From Streptomyces avicenniae (GTDB lineage: Bacteria; Actinomycetota; Actinomycetes; Streptomycetales; Streptomycetaceae): a stretch of 64,000 bases of DNA. The stretch lies in assembly GCF_000719135.1 (NCBI RefSeq), contig NZ_JOEK01000009.1, positions 620,001 to 684,000 on the forward strand, in the 5' to 3' direction. Position numbers and translations under genes: made by a program. This document shows positions 33,492 to 42,475 of this stretch, in pieces (positions within the stretch are counted from its first letter, which is position 1; each line of letters starts with the position of its first letter). The notes under the pieces were generated by a model. The model worked only from the letters and a program-made list of their open reading frames with translations, ran no database searches and was not told the origin of the DNA.

Positions 33492-34511
33492 ATGCGCTGG
33501 AACAACCTGGGCGACGACACCCCCGCCGCCCCGCCCGCCCTGTTCGGGACCGACGTCGTCACCACGACGATCGACACCCCCGAGTTCCGCGGCATCACGT
33601 TCCACGAGGTGCGCGCGCGGTCGATCATCAACCGGGTCCCCGGCGCGTCACGCATGCCGTTCGTCTGGACGGTGAACCCCTACCGGGGCTGCTCGCACGC
33701 CTGTGTGTACTGCTTCGCGCGCAAGACCCACAGTTACCTGGACCTCGACACCGGCGCGGACTTCGACTCGCAGATCATCGTCAAGGTCAACGCGCCGCAG
33801 CTCCTCGCCCGCGAACTGGCGGGCCGCCGGTGGCAGGGCGAGCACATCGCGATGGGCACCAACGTGGACCCGTACCAGCGTGCGGAGGGCCGCTACCGGC
33901 TCATGCCGGGCATCATCGCCGCGCTGCGCGACCACGCCAACCCGTTCTCCGTCCTCACCAAGGGGACGCTGATCCTGCGCGACCTGGAGCTGCTGCGCCA
34001 GGCGGCGGACGTCACGGACGTCGGCGTGTCCGTCTCGGTCGGGTTCACGGACCGCGAGCTGTGGCGCACCGTCGAGCCCGGCACCCCGGCGCCCGACCGG
34101 CGGCTCGGCGTCGTCCGGGCCCTGAGCGACATCGGCATCCCCTGCGGCGTCCTGATGGCGCCGATCCTGCCGTACCTGACCGACTCCCCCGCCCAGCTCC
34201 GCGAGACGGTCCGCGCGATCGCGGCGGCCGGGGCGTCGTCCGTGACGCCGCTCGTCCTGCACCTGCGGCCCGGCGCGCGCGAGTGGTACATGGCCTGGCT
34301 CGCGCGGCACCGCTCCGACCTGGTGCGGCGCTACGAGGTGATGTACGCGGGCGGCGCCTACGCGCCCAAGTGGTACCAGCGGCGCGTCACGCGGGAGGTC
34401 CACGAGCTGGCGACCGCGTACGGCATAGGCCCGGCCAGGCGGGGCGACCACCGGGCAGTGCCGCAGCCCGCGCCCCGGCAGGAGCCGGGCACGCAGCTGA
34501 CGCTGCTGTGA
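33492..34511 (+). CDS. Radical SAM protein, Rv2578c/SplB-like
   Basis: A 339-residue enzyme from ATG 33492 (behind GAGGAGG). The iron-sulfur binding motif CSHACVYCFAR (CxxxCxxC) lies near residue 70 in the order typical of spore-photoproduct-lyase relatives found in actinobacteria and annotated as Rv2578c family. The rest is a half barrel with GTNVDPYQRAEG and VGVSVSVGFTDREL. SplB repairs UV-induced spore photoproduct; the function of the actinobacterial branch is not established but a DNA-repair or radical role fits a LexA-like box upstream. The protein is cytoplasmic and has no partner in an operon. Confidence 0.82.
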   Translation: MRWNNLGDDTPAAPPALFGTDVVTTTIDTPEFRGITFHEVRARSIINRVPGASRMPFVWTVNPYRGCSHACVYCFARKTHSYLDLDTGADFDSQIIVKVNAPQLLARELAGRRWQGEHIAMGTNVDPYQRAEGRYRLMPGIIAALRDHANPFSVLTKGTLILRDLELLRQAADVTDVGVSVSVGFTDRELWRTVEPGTPAPDRRLGVVRALSDIGIPCGVLMAPILPYLTDSPAQLRETVRAIAAAGASSVTPLVLHLRPGAREWYMAWLARHRSDLVRRYEVMYAGGAYAPKWYQRRVTREVHELATAYGIGPARRGDHRAVPQPAPRQEPGTQLTLL

Positions 34512-34520
34512 GGGGCCCGC

Positions 34521-34907
34521 TCAGCCGCCGCCGGGGGGCGGCCCCGCGAGGACGATGCCGTTGCCGTCCGGGTCGTCGAGGGTGAGGAACCGGCCCCAGG
34601 GGGCGTCCTGCGGCCCCTCGACGGCGACCCCGGCGGCACGCAGCCGCGCCGCGTCCGCCTCCACGTCGCCCGTCCGCAGGACCAGCCCCTTCAGGCTGCC
34701 GGGCGGCATGGTCGGGAACCAGGTGACGAGCGTGATGCCCGTCGGTGAGCCGGGCGGCGCGACCTCGACCCAGCGGCGGCCGGGCTCCATCGGGTTGTCC
34801 CGCACCAGGCGGAGGCCGAGGACGTCCACGTAGAAGCTCTTGGCCCGCTCCTGGTCGGAGACCGGCACGGAGACGATCTGGATGCTGTCGATGCCCATGT
34901 ACCGCAT
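34521..34907 (-). CDS. VOC-family (glyoxalase/bleomycin-resistance fold) protein
   Basis: A 128-residue VOC-fold protein with the two beta-alpha-beta-beta-beta modules. First module: IDSIQIVSVPVSDQERAKSF then VLGLRLVRDN; second: LVLRTGDVEADAARLRAAGV then LTLDDPDGNGIVLAG. These bind divalent metal and act as lyases, dioxygenases or antibiotic-sequestering proteins. The start is ATG 34907; the next ATG three codons downstream is nearly as good. Convergent with the radical SAM gene, with only 9 bases between stops. Confidence 0.8.
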   Translation of the reverse strand: MRYMGIDSIQIVSVPVSDQERAKSFYVDVLGLRLVRDNPMEPGRRWVEVAPPGSPTGITLVTWFPTMPPGSLKGLVLRTGDVEADAARLRAAGVAVEGPQDAPWGRFLTLDDPDGNGIVLAGPPPGGG

Positions 34908-35004
34908 CGTCGCGCAGGGCGCCGGGGACCGCCTCCCGTCCGGACACGCGTGACGGCCCCGAGGCGTGGGACACCCGGGGCCGTCGGCTCGTGGGACGCG
35001 TGGA

Positions 35005-35538
35005 TCAGGCGCTGAGCAGCCGCTCCATCGTGTCGCGGTAGTCCAGCATGATCACGCGCCACTTCTCCGTGTCGAGACCGTCGGCGTCGTGGTGCGCGCC
35101 GTCGCCGTTCCCGTTGCCGCCGTTGCCGTTCCCGTCCCAGGTCGTCCGCATCGCGCGGCGGCGCTCGTCCAGCGAGGCGGCGATCCGGGCGACGGCCGCT
35201 TCGAGCACCGTGTCCGCCTCGGCGACGGACTGCTTCGGGCTGTCAACGAACGCCCCGACCGCGTGCTGGAGTTCGGCCCGCAGCCGCGCCGCCTCCGGGG
35301 CGGGGATCAGCCCGTCGGCGAGCTCGCCCGCCAGGAACTGGCCGTCCCCGTAGGTGCTCCCGCCCTCGGGCGGGGTGTCGCCGAACCTGCCGTCGCCGAA
35401 GCCGTCCGCGCCCTGCGGCGCGTAGGGCGTGTCGCCGTAGACCGGGGCGGTCTCGGTGGCAGGGCCTGTCGTCGTGTACGTGGTGTCCCGCGCGCCCTCG
35501 GCGCCCTTGTTCCTGTCGTTGTCCTCCGGCTTGTGCAT
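35005..35538 (-). CDS. Hypothetical protein with FVDSP...EAD motif, downstream partner of a similar protein
   Basis: A 177-residue acidic protein. ATG 35538 overlaps the stop of the upstream gene as TGATG, so the two are translationally coupled; a GTG one codon earlier also exists. The N-terminal half is a Gly-, Asp- and Thr-rich stretch without structure, followed by LADGLIPAPEAARLRAELQ and the motif FVDSPKQSVAEADTVLEAAV near residue 100. The upstream gene product carries a matching motif (FVESPSGAVAEADHLLTQLI), which suggests the two arose from one family. Function unknown. No signal peptide. Confidence 0.68.
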   Translation of the reverse strand: MHKPEDNDRNKGAEGARDTTYTTTGPATETAPVYGDTPYAPQGADGFGDGRFGDTPPEGGSTYGDGQFLAGELADGLIPAPEAARLRAELQHAVGAFVDSPKQSVAEADTVLEAAVARIAASLDERRRAMRTTWDGNGNGGNGNGDGAHHDADGLDTEKWRVIMLDYRDTMERLLSA

Positions 35539-36224
35539 CACGCACCACCCTTCGTCGCTGTACCGGCCGCGCCGCCCTGCGGCGCGGTGCCGGCGGTCCG
35601 CTGGTGTGCGGCGCCCCGGCCCGTCCGGTCGGTCCTGCTGCGCACGATCGTGGCCATGCGCCGGCCCTTGTGGTGCTGCTCGTCCGCCGCCTGGGCGTTC
35701 AGCAGGTCGTTGAACAGGTCACGCGCCCGGACGAGGCCCTCCCGCAGCTCCTCCGTCACCGTGCCGTCCGCCGGTTCACGCCCGGCGAGGGCGTGCACCG
35801 TGCGGTAGCCCTCGACCTGCCGCGGGTGGTGCACGGACAGTGCGGCCACCTGGTCGTCGTACGCGTGCGAGGGGTAGCCCCGGTCATGGATGAGCTGGGT
35901 GAGGAGGTGGTCGGCCTCGGCGACCGCGCCCGAGGGGGACTCGACGAACTTCTCCTGCACACGCGCCCAGCGCAGCCGGTACCGTTCGCGGTCCTCCGCG
36001 GACAGCGCCCGCTGGCGCAGTCCGCCGTGCTCCTTGAGCCGGGCGGCCAGTTCCTTCCGCGCGGCCTTGGTGTCGCCGTGGTGGCGGGCGACCGCCCGGT
36101 CGTACTCGGGCCCGAATCGACGTTGCAGTCTCCCCGTGCCCGCGGGCCCCGCAGACGGCGCCAGGACGAGCGCCAGCAGTGCGAGGACGACCACGGCCAG
36201 GATGATGATCACTACTGTGGACAT
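35538..36224 (-). CDS. Membrane-anchored hypothetical protein with FVESP...EAD motif
   Basis: A 228-residue protein with an N-terminal signal anchor (residues 4-22, hydrophobic and Val-rich) and a soluble domain. The domain contains RRFGPEYDRAV near residue 35, LSAEDRERYRLRWARVQEKF near 75 with FVESPSGAVAEADHLL after it, and a tail rich in Gly and Ala. The combination recalls small bacterial secretion-linked domains, but I do not recognise a named family. It is followed with a TGATG overlap by a protein with a related motif. The pair likely functions together, possibly as a membrane-tethered complex. Confidence 0.68.
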   Translation of the reverse strand: MSTVVIIILAVVVLALLALVLAPSAGPAGTGRLQRRFGPEYDRAVARHHGDTKAARKELAARLKEHGGLRQRALSAEDRERYRLRWARVQEKFVESPSGAVAEADHLLTQLIHDRGYPSHAYDDQVAALSVHHPRQVEGYRTVHALAGREPADGTVTEELREGLVRARDLFNDLLNAQAADEQHHKGRRMATIVRSRTDRTGRGAAHQRTAGTAPQGGAAGTATKGGA

Positions 36225-36419
36225 GACTTCCCTTTCGCAGGATCCTCTTGCGCGAGGTTGTCGTCACCCTCCGGTTACCCGAGCGCGGTCTCCCAAACGT
36301 GTCATTCGGCGGCCCTGTTGACGGGATGCGCCGTCGATCCCCCGGCGCGCGGCGCCCGTTGTCCCCCGCACCCCGCCGACCGGCGCCGGGCCCCGGCGCG
36401 CAGGGCGCACAATGCACTG

Positions 36420-36728
36420 GTGACCATCTCGTCCCAGGACCGGCCCGCCTCCGGGCGAGGGCGTGTCGTGTCCGACATCCTGCTCGCCCTCGCGCTGTGC
36501 GTGTTCGAGGCGCTGGCCCTCGTGTTCGCCGTCTTCCTCCTACTGGTGGACAACTGGGGCGAGGCGGCGGACGACGGCCCGGCCATCACGTTGTTCGCCG
36601 TGGCCGCCGCGCTGGCCGGTGGCTGCTCCGCGCTCCTGCTGCGGGCCCGCAGGCCGGTCTCGGGGGTGACGCAGGGGCTGGTCGCGGTGGGGCTGGCCTG
36701 CCTGGCGCTCGTCGGCCTGACCGCCTGA
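36420..36728 (+). CDS. Small membrane protein, unknown
   Basis: A 102-residue protein with three hydrophobic segments (SDILLALALCVFEALALVFA, then LFAVAAALAGGCSALLL, then TQGLVAVGLACLALVGL). The GTG at 36420 has no ribosome site, but CACAAT lies 14 bases upstream and could be a -10 element, so a leaderless transcript starting at the codon is possible. The protein has no recognisable domain. It is separated from the next convergent gene by a very stable hairpin. Confidence 0.55.
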   Translation: MTISSQDRPASGRGRVVSDILLALALCVFEALALVFAVFLLLVDNWGEAADDGPAITLFAVAAALAGGCSALLLRARRPVSGVTQGLVAVGLACLALVGLTA

Positions 36729-36739
36729 CGGCGGCCGGT

Positions 36740-36771
36740 TCCGGCGGACGGCCGCGCGGCCGTCCGCCGGA
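36740..36771. terminator. Very strong bidirectional terminator hairpin
   Basis: A 15-base perfect stem (left arm starting TCCGGCGGACGG, right arm ending CCGTCCGCCGGA) with only two bases between the arms lies in the gap between convergent genes ending at 36728 and 36779. Confidence 0.75.
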
Positions 36772-36778
36772 GCGCGCC

Positions 36779-39073
36779 TCACTGGATCAGTTCGAGGTGC
36801 GGATGGTCGGGGGACACCGGGCAGGCGTACAGCTGGAGGTCGTAGCCCCGGGCGAGGTCGAGCATGGCCGGGTTCCGCGCCGGGGGCTCGGTGAGGGACG
36901 CCAAGGACTCGGCCCGGTCCTCCTCGGGTATCCAGCTCTCCGTGCCGGAGCTCCATTCGCGCGAGGCGAGGGTCAGCAGCGCGTCCATCTCGGTGCCGCA
37001 CGCGGCGCAGAGCCGGGGTTGGGGGTCGGTGAGGGCCCAGCGGGTCCATCCGCCGACCTTCCAGCCGGGAGCGACGGACAACGTGCCCGTGTAGAGATCG
37101 ACGTAGAACCCCTTCGACCAGGGCGGGTCTGAGCCGACCACCGCACCCCCGACCGTCCGCCACGTGCTCCGGTCCTCAAGCCGCCTGCGCGACTCCTTGC
37201 CCAGCTCGGCCAGGCTCGGGTACTCGGTCGTCCGCTCAGGCGCGAGCAGGCACGGCTCGGGCAGGTAGCCGGGGAACTGGATGACAGGCGGCTCGGGCGG
37301 CGCGGCGAGGATGTCGGTGACCGTGGCGGCGGACCGCCAGAACAGCGCGGTCCCGGGCGGCTCCGAGTGGTCGAAGGGGCACGACAGGACCTGGAGCACG
37401 TCCGCCCCCGACCCGCCGGGCACGCGCAGGCCGGGCACGTCGCGTACGTACAACTGCGCCACGGGCAGCAGGGGCACGGGGCCCTCGGGCCATGCGGGAC
37501 GGGCGTCGGCCCGCTTCCCGAACGCGTGCTTGTCCGGCGTGTGCAAGGACGTGTCGGCTGTCTCGTGCGCCCCGCCCGCCGCTGCCGACAGGCCGCGCCG
37601 CCGCAACCGTTCGTCCCGCAGTGCGACGGGGTCGTTCACCCCGTCCCACACGTGCGGCCCCTCGCAGTGCGGCCACGGCTCGTCGGCGGGCCACAGCAGC
37701 GGCCCACCGATGGAACTGTCGTGCGGTGAAGGGACTCCGGGGCGGGGGTGAAGCCGCGTCGCCGTGCGTGCCAGCGGGGCCAGTTCAGGGACGACGGCGG
37801 TGACGTCCAGCGGCCTCGGCGGCGTGGTGCGGGCACGGAGCACGGCGGCGATGCCCCCCACCCGCCCGGCGCAGGCCGACCGGATCTCGTCCAGCAGTTC
37901 GGGGTGGTGCTCGCCGTAGGTGTGCAGTGCGTGCCACACCGCGTCGAGCGCCGCTATGAGCGGGTCGGGCCCGGCGGCGGCGAGCACGGCGGGGAGGGCG
38001 AAGTGCGGCTGTGAGATCCGACCGGGGATCTGCGGCGGGGCGGTGGGACACACGACCTCGACGTAGGCGTGCCCTCGGGCCGCCGACGGTGGGGGAACGT
38101 AGGGCGGGCGCTCGGGAGGTATCGCCGCGAGCACGGGCCTTCCCGGCGCGGGAGGGTCGGAGCGCAGCGTCGCCCACATCAGGGTCGTGTCGTCGAAGGG
38201 CGGCGGCAGCGGGCGTCCGCCCGCCAGTTCGGTGAGCGCCCGGGCGGCCCAGGGCACGGCGGCCAGGCCGGACACCTCGCAGGCCCGGCGCGCGGCCAGG
38301 AGCGCCACCGCGCGCTGGACCTCGGGCCCCACGGCGTCGAGGACGTGCACCAGGTCGCTGTCGAACTGGAGCAGACCGAGGACGTTGCTCTTCCTGGCAC
38401 CGCGCAGCCGCTCGCTCGGCAGCCGTCCGCCCCACTCCCACTTCTCGTGGTGGAGCCGTCGCTCCTCGGCGGCGCGTTCGGCCCGCTCCTCGGCGGCCCG
38501 CGCGAACACCTCGCGGGTGGCGCGCGCGGCCTCGGCGAGCTGCTCGGGCGTCCGCGTCGTCGCGCGCGCGTAATCGTGCATGCCCTGGGCGGCCCACGTG
38601 GTCCGGCGTATCACCCGGTCGGGGGCGGGTGGGGCGGGCCAGAACTGGAGGAGATAGCTGTGCAGGTCCGCCTTCTCGGCGCTCCCGGAGGGGAGTTCCG
38701 CCGCCTCGTCCATCCCCCGGGCGCAGTACCGGACCCGGTAGTCGGTCCGTGCGAGACCCAGGTCCCACGCCGCCTCGCCGTCCCCCTGCACCAGCCGCGT
38801 GCGCCCCGACGCGGGACGGAAGGACGCCTCGACCACGTCCTCCCAGACCTCGTCCAGCGCGGGGGCTTCGTCGTGGACCTCCACGACGAGGCCGACGTCG
38901 CCCGCGTACAGGCCGACGGACAGGAGGATGGCGCCCGGGACCGCGACCCCGCACAACCCCACGTTCTGGCTTGCGAACGCCGCGGACAGCCCCGGTCTGA
39001 CGCCGCCAGGATCGCTCTCGACGTAGAGCGCGCGGTCGTCCGCACGCACCTCTCCCGCGATTGGTCTGCGCAT
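36779..39073 (-). CDS. DUF1963 (YwqG-like) domain fused to an unusual N-terminal domain
   Basis: A 764-residue protein from ATG 39073, behind GGAGGGGG. The C-terminal part (about 420-764) resembles DUF1963/YwqG proteins: IGGPLLWPADEPWPHCEGPH near 455, VPLLPVAQLYVRDVPG with VLQVLSCPFDH further on, and a CAACGTEMD zinc-like pair near 690. The N-terminal part (1-300) starts ADDRALYVESDPGG and contains LYAGDVGLVVEVHDEAP, then a charged helix-rich stretch (EERAERAAEERRLHHE). I do not know the N-terminal family. Soluble; no signal peptide. DUF1963 proteins are often adjacent to toxins or of unknown immunity-like function, but nothing here shows that. Confidence 0.68.
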   Translation of the reverse strand: MRRPIAGEVRADDRALYVESDPGGVRPGLSAAFASQNVGLCGVAVPGAILLSVGLYAGDVGLVVEVHDEAPALDEVWEDVVEASFRPASGRTRLVQGDGEAAWDLGLARTDYRVRYCARGMDEAAELPSGSAEKADLHSYLLQFWPAPPAPDRVIRRTTWAAQGMHDYARATTRTPEQLAEAARATREVFARAAEERAERAAEERRLHHEKWEWGGRLPSERLRGARKSNVLGLLQFDSDLVHVLDAVGPEVQRAVALLAARRACEVSGLAAVPWAARALTELAGGRPLPPPFDDTTLMWATLRSDPPAPGRPVLAAIPPERPPYVPPPSAARGHAYVEVVCPTAPPQIPGRISQPHFALPAVLAAAGPDPLIAALDAVWHALHTYGEHHPELLDEIRSACAGRVGGIAAVLRARTTPPRPLDVTAVVPELAPLARTATRLHPRPGVPSPHDSSIGGPLLWPADEPWPHCEGPHVWDGVNDPVALRDERLRRRGLSAAAGGAHETADTSLHTPDKHAFGKRADARPAWPEGPVPLLPVAQLYVRDVPGLRVPGGSGADVLQVLSCPFDHSEPPGTALFWRSAATVTDILAAPPEPPVIQFPGYLPEPCLLAPERTTEYPSLAELGKESRRRLEDRSTWRTVGGAVVGSDPPWSKGFYVDLYTGTLSVAPGWKVGGWTRWALTDPQPRLCAACGTEMDALLTLASREWSSGTESWIPEEDRAESLASLTEPPARNPAMLDLARGYDLQLYACPVSPDHPHLELIQ

Positions 39074-39298
39074 GGCAGGCCCCCTCCCTCAGGACGGCCT
39101 CGGAAGCCAGGTCGGGCAGGCCGTCACGTACCCCGATCATGCCGCAGGCCACTGACAACACCGACATGTCGGGCCGCTCCGGGGCGCGATGGCCGCGTCC
39201 GGAGGGGCGGCGCGCGACGAGATCGCGCGCGGCGGGACGAGGCGTCCGACGAGCCGTTGCCTCTTCGCAGTCGCACTGCCCCCGGCCCGTCGCCCCGC

Positions 39299-42200
39299 CT
39301 ACGTACCGGGAGGCGCCGACGACGCCTGGGGGGCGGCGGGCGTGTCCGGCGCGAGCCTCTCGGCCGCCGCTTCGAGCCGCCGCAGCAGCGGCGCCAGGCG
39401 CTCCCCGTCCAGGCCGAGGACGCGCGCCACGTCCCCCAGGTCGCCGCGCACGTCGTGCACGTGCCGCGGCAGGCGTGCGGCGTCCAACAGCCGGTCGAGG
39501 GCGGCACCGGCGGCCGTCCACTCGCCGCGCGCGCAGTGGACGACGAGCAGTTCCCCCCAGGCGTCCGGCTCCCCGGCGGCGCCCGCGTCCCCCGCCGTCC
39601 CGGCCGCGCACAGCGCCGTCAGCCGCTCGTCGGCGGCGTCGGCCTCCACGGCCTCGCCCTCACCGGCCCTGCGCAGCGCGATCACGAGGCCGAGGACGGC
39701 CAGGGCGCGTCCCGGGTGCCGCTCCACGTTCTCCCGGCACGCGGCGACGGCCTCCGGATGCCTGCCGAGGGCCCCGAGCGCCATGCCCAGGTGACCGAGC
39801 GCCCAGGCGACGTCGCCACCGCCCACAGCCGCGGACCGGTCGAACGCCTCGACGGCCTCCTCGTCCCGGCCCAGGCAGTGCAGCACGTAGCCCCGGTCGG
39901 CGTGGTGACCGGCGTGGCCCGGGGCGAGGCCGACGGCGCGGTCCAGGTCGGCGAGCGCGGCGCCGAGGTCGCCGCGCAGGCGGTGGATCTCGCCGCGCTG
40001 CGCGAACGCCCAGGCGTAGTCGGGCCGGATGGCGAGGGCGCGGTCGAGGTCGGCCAAGGCCGCCGCGTAGCGCCCCAGTTCGGTGGCGAGGCGGCCACGG
40101 TCGGCGTGGGCCCAGGCGTACTCCGGGTCCAGCTCGACGGCCCGCGCGTAGTCGGCGTACGCCGACGCCCAGTGCCCGAGGTACGTCCTGACGCGGGCGC
40201 GCTCGCCGAACGCCCAGGCGTACTCGGGCTCGTGCCGGATGGCGCGGTCGAGGTCGGCGAGGGCCGCCGCGTGGTCGCCACGGGCGCTGTGCACGCGGCT
40301 GCGCTCGCCGAACGCCCAGCTGTAGTCGGGCTGGATGGCGATGGCGCGGTCGAGGTCGGCCAGGGCCCGCGTGTCGTCGCCGAGGGAGCGGTGCGAGCGG
40401 CTGCGTTCCGCGTACGCCCAGGCGTAGCCGGGGTCAAGCTCGACGGCCCTGGTGTGGTCGGCGACGGCCTCCGCGTAGTGGCCGAGGCAGCGGTGGGCCT
40501 GGCCGCGTTCGGCGACGGCCCAGGCGTCGCGCGGGTCGAGGGTGACGGCGCGGTCCAGGTCGGCGAGCGCCTCCTCGAACCGGCTGAGGTAGACGAGGAG
40601 ATGGCCGCGGCGGGCGTACACCGTGGCGTCGTCGCGGCCCAGGGCCATGGCGCGCTCGACGTCGGCGTGGGCCTCGCTGTAGTCGCCGAGCGCGAGCCGG
40701 GTCGCGCTCGACCCGAGCCAGGCGCGCGCCAGTCCTGGATCGAGCGTGAGCGCCGCGCTGTGGTCGGCGAGCGCGCGCCCGAGGTCGCGGGCGAAGCGGT
40801 ACGCGTCGCCGCGCACGGTGTGGGTGAGCGCGCGGCCCGTGGCGTCGAGGCCTGGCGCGTCGAGGAGGAGGGTGAGGGCGGCGGCCGTGCCGCTCTCCTG
40901 CCCGGCGGCGCGGGCGAGGCGGCGGGCCCAGCCGCCGATGGGCGCCGAGTCGGTGTCGGCGGCGGCCCAGCCGAGCATCTCGACCCAGCGGTGCAGCGTG
41001 GAGGGGCCGTGGTCGCAGGCGAGGACGGTCTCCAGCAGCGCTCCGGGGAGGGCGCGCGGCGGGTCGGCGCAGAGCTGGTGGTAGGTCTCGTTGAGCCGGT
41101 GGCCGCGCCAGTCGGGGTCGGCCCAGCGCTCCTCGGGGTCGGGGACGCGCTCCTCCAGTTCCTCGCGGCGGCGGCGGAACTCGTCGGCCAGCAGGGTGTG
41201 TCCGCGCCGCCACCGCTCGGGCGAGCGGACGCGCTGGAGCCGCAGCATCGGGGCGCGGACGACGTCGTGGTAGCGGTGGCGGCCCGCGCGGTCGCTGACG
41301 AACGGCAGGGCCCGCAGCCACGCGTACTCCCCCGGCCCCGCGCCGGGCACGAGCGTGCGGTGGACGTCCTCGTCGAGGTCGCGGGAGAGCGCGCAGGCGA
41401 GGACGGCGGCGCGCCGGTCGAGGTCGGGCTCCCACTTGAGGAAGCGCTCCACCGCCGTCTCGGAGGGGTCGGCGACGGCCTCGGGCCCGGCCGGGCGGGT
41501 CTGGGCCAGCATGTCGAGGAGGACGGGCAGCCTGCCGGACAGCCGTAACACGGCCTCGACGGTGCGCTGTTCGGTGACGCCCTTGGCGGTGAGGAGGGTG
41601 CGCGCCTCCTCCTCGGTGAAGACGTCGAGCGGCGTCGCGGCGATCTGGTCGAGCCAGTCGCCCCAGCAGGCGGTGGCGAGACGGCCCTGTCCCGACAGGA
41701 CGACCAGGACGTTGAGCGGCACGTCGCCGAAGCCGTCGCCGAGCAGCAGGTCGCGCAGCCAGACGTCGAGGACGGGCCCGGTGCGCTCGTACGTGTCGAA
41801 GAACAGCACGATCCAGCGGTGCTGCGCGGCGACCTCGCCGAGGTCGGCGGCGAACACGGGCGTGAGGACGGGGACGGGCGTCATGACGAGTTGCACGTCC
41901 TCGTGGTCGCGCAGCCGTGAGCTGAGCTGGGCGCGCAGCCGGTCGAGGCCCTGGGCGACCTGCTGCGGATCGACCGCGGCCGTGAGCGCGCCGACGCCGG
42001 GGAGGAAGGACGCGGCGCCGAGGCCGAGTTGCGCGGCGAGCCCGGCGCCGGGGGACGCGTCGGCGGGCGCGGGCCCGGCGGGGGCCGGGGCGGCGGCCTC
42101 GTGGCGGCGCTGCCGGTAGACGGCGAGGCGCTTCTCGAACGTCTTCAGCCGCCGGTCCTTGGCGGCGAGTTGGTGCGCGATGCTCTCCATCGCCTCGACC

Positions 42201-42454
42201 GGGCTGTGCACGTCGTCGCCGATGTAGGCGGTGACGGCGTCGTGTTCGCGGGCCAGCTTCTCCCACTGGCGGACCAGCGACGTCTTGCCGACGCCCGCGT
42301 GCCCGTGCACGTGGAAGAGGAACTGGTAGTCGGGATCGGCGACGTCGCGCGTCAGGTTGTCGCGGAACACGGCGAGTTCGCCGCGCCGCCCGACGAATCC
42401 GGCCTCCCGCCGCTGCCGGATGAGGTCCTGCCGCGACAGACGACGCGCCGTCAT
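39299..42454 (-). CDS. Large NTPase with about eleven TPR repeats (STAND-like)
   Basis: A 1,051-residue protein from ATG 42454. Residues 20-330 are a P-loop NTPase: RRGELAVFRDNL, Walker A GHAGVGKTSL at 51-60, Walker B WIVLFFD at 214-220, then a winged-helix-like segment. Residues 560-960 are about eleven tandem tetratricopeptide units, very alike, most with the pattern ERGxxHRxLGDxxxALADLD followed by RAIxxxPDYAW. The near identity of units (102-base spacing in the DNA) suggests recent internal duplication. This layout fits STAND signal-transduction NTPases, where TPR acts as sensor. The N-terminal effector domain usual in STAND defence proteins is not obvious. Cytoplasmic. Confidence 0.75.
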   Translation of the reverse strand: MTARRLSRQDLIRQRREAGFVGRRGELAVFRDNLTRDVADPDYQFLFHVHGHAGVGKTSLVRQWEKLAREHDAVTAYIGDDVHSPVEAMESIAHQLAAKDRRLKTFEKRLAVYRQRRHEAAAPAPAGPAPADASPGAGLAAQLGLGAASFLPGVGALTAAVDPQQVAQGLDRLRAQLSSRLRDHEDVQLVMTPVPVLTPVFAADLGEVAAQHRWIVLFFDTYERTGPVLDVWLRDLLLGDGFGDVPLNVLVVLSGQGRLATACWGDWLDQIAATPLDVFTEEEARTLLTAKGVTEQRTVEAVLRLSGRLPVLLDMLAQTRPAGPEAVADPSETAVERFLKWEPDLDRRAAVLACALSRDLDEDVHRTLVPGAGPGEYAWLRALPFVSDRAGRHRYHDVVRAPMLRLQRVRSPERWRRGHTLLADEFRRRREELEERVPDPEERWADPDWRGHRLNETYHQLCADPPRALPGALLETVLACDHGPSTLHRWVEMLGWAAADTDSAPIGGWARRLARAAGQESGTAAALTLLLDAPGLDATGRALTHTVRGDAYRFARDLGRALADHSAALTLDPGLARAWLGSSATRLALGDYSEAHADVERAMALGRDDATVYARRGHLLVYLSRFEEALADLDRAVTLDPRDAWAVAERGQAHRCLGHYAEAVADHTRAVELDPGYAWAYAERSRSHRSLGDDTRALADLDRAIAIQPDYSWAFGERSRVHSARGDHAAALADLDRAIRHEPEYAWAFGERARVRTYLGHWASAYADYARAVELDPEYAWAHADRGRLATELGRYAAALADLDRALAIRPDYAWAFAQRGEIHRLRGDLGAALADLDRAVGLAPGHAGHHADRGYVLHCLGRDEEAVEAFDRSAAVGGGDVAWALGHLGMALGALGRHPEAVAACRENVERHPGRALAVLGLVIALRRAGEGEAVEADAADERLTALCAAGTAGDAGAAGEPDAWGELLVVHCARGEWTAAGAALDRLLDAARLPRHVHDVRGDLGDVARVLGLDGERLAPLLRRLEAAAERLAPDTPAAPQASSAPPGT

Positions 42455-42475
42455 CTCACCACCCCCGGCCGCACA

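Noticed and set aside
34509..34523. Stop-codon hairpin between the radical SAM and VOC genes
   Set aside because: Only four pairs form and the flanks mismatch, so it was not counted with the seven stronger cases.
38069..41548. Very long plus-strand open frame antisense to the NTPase-TPR gene
   Set aside because: The apparent repeats in it merely mirror the tetratricopeptide repeats on the minus strand.
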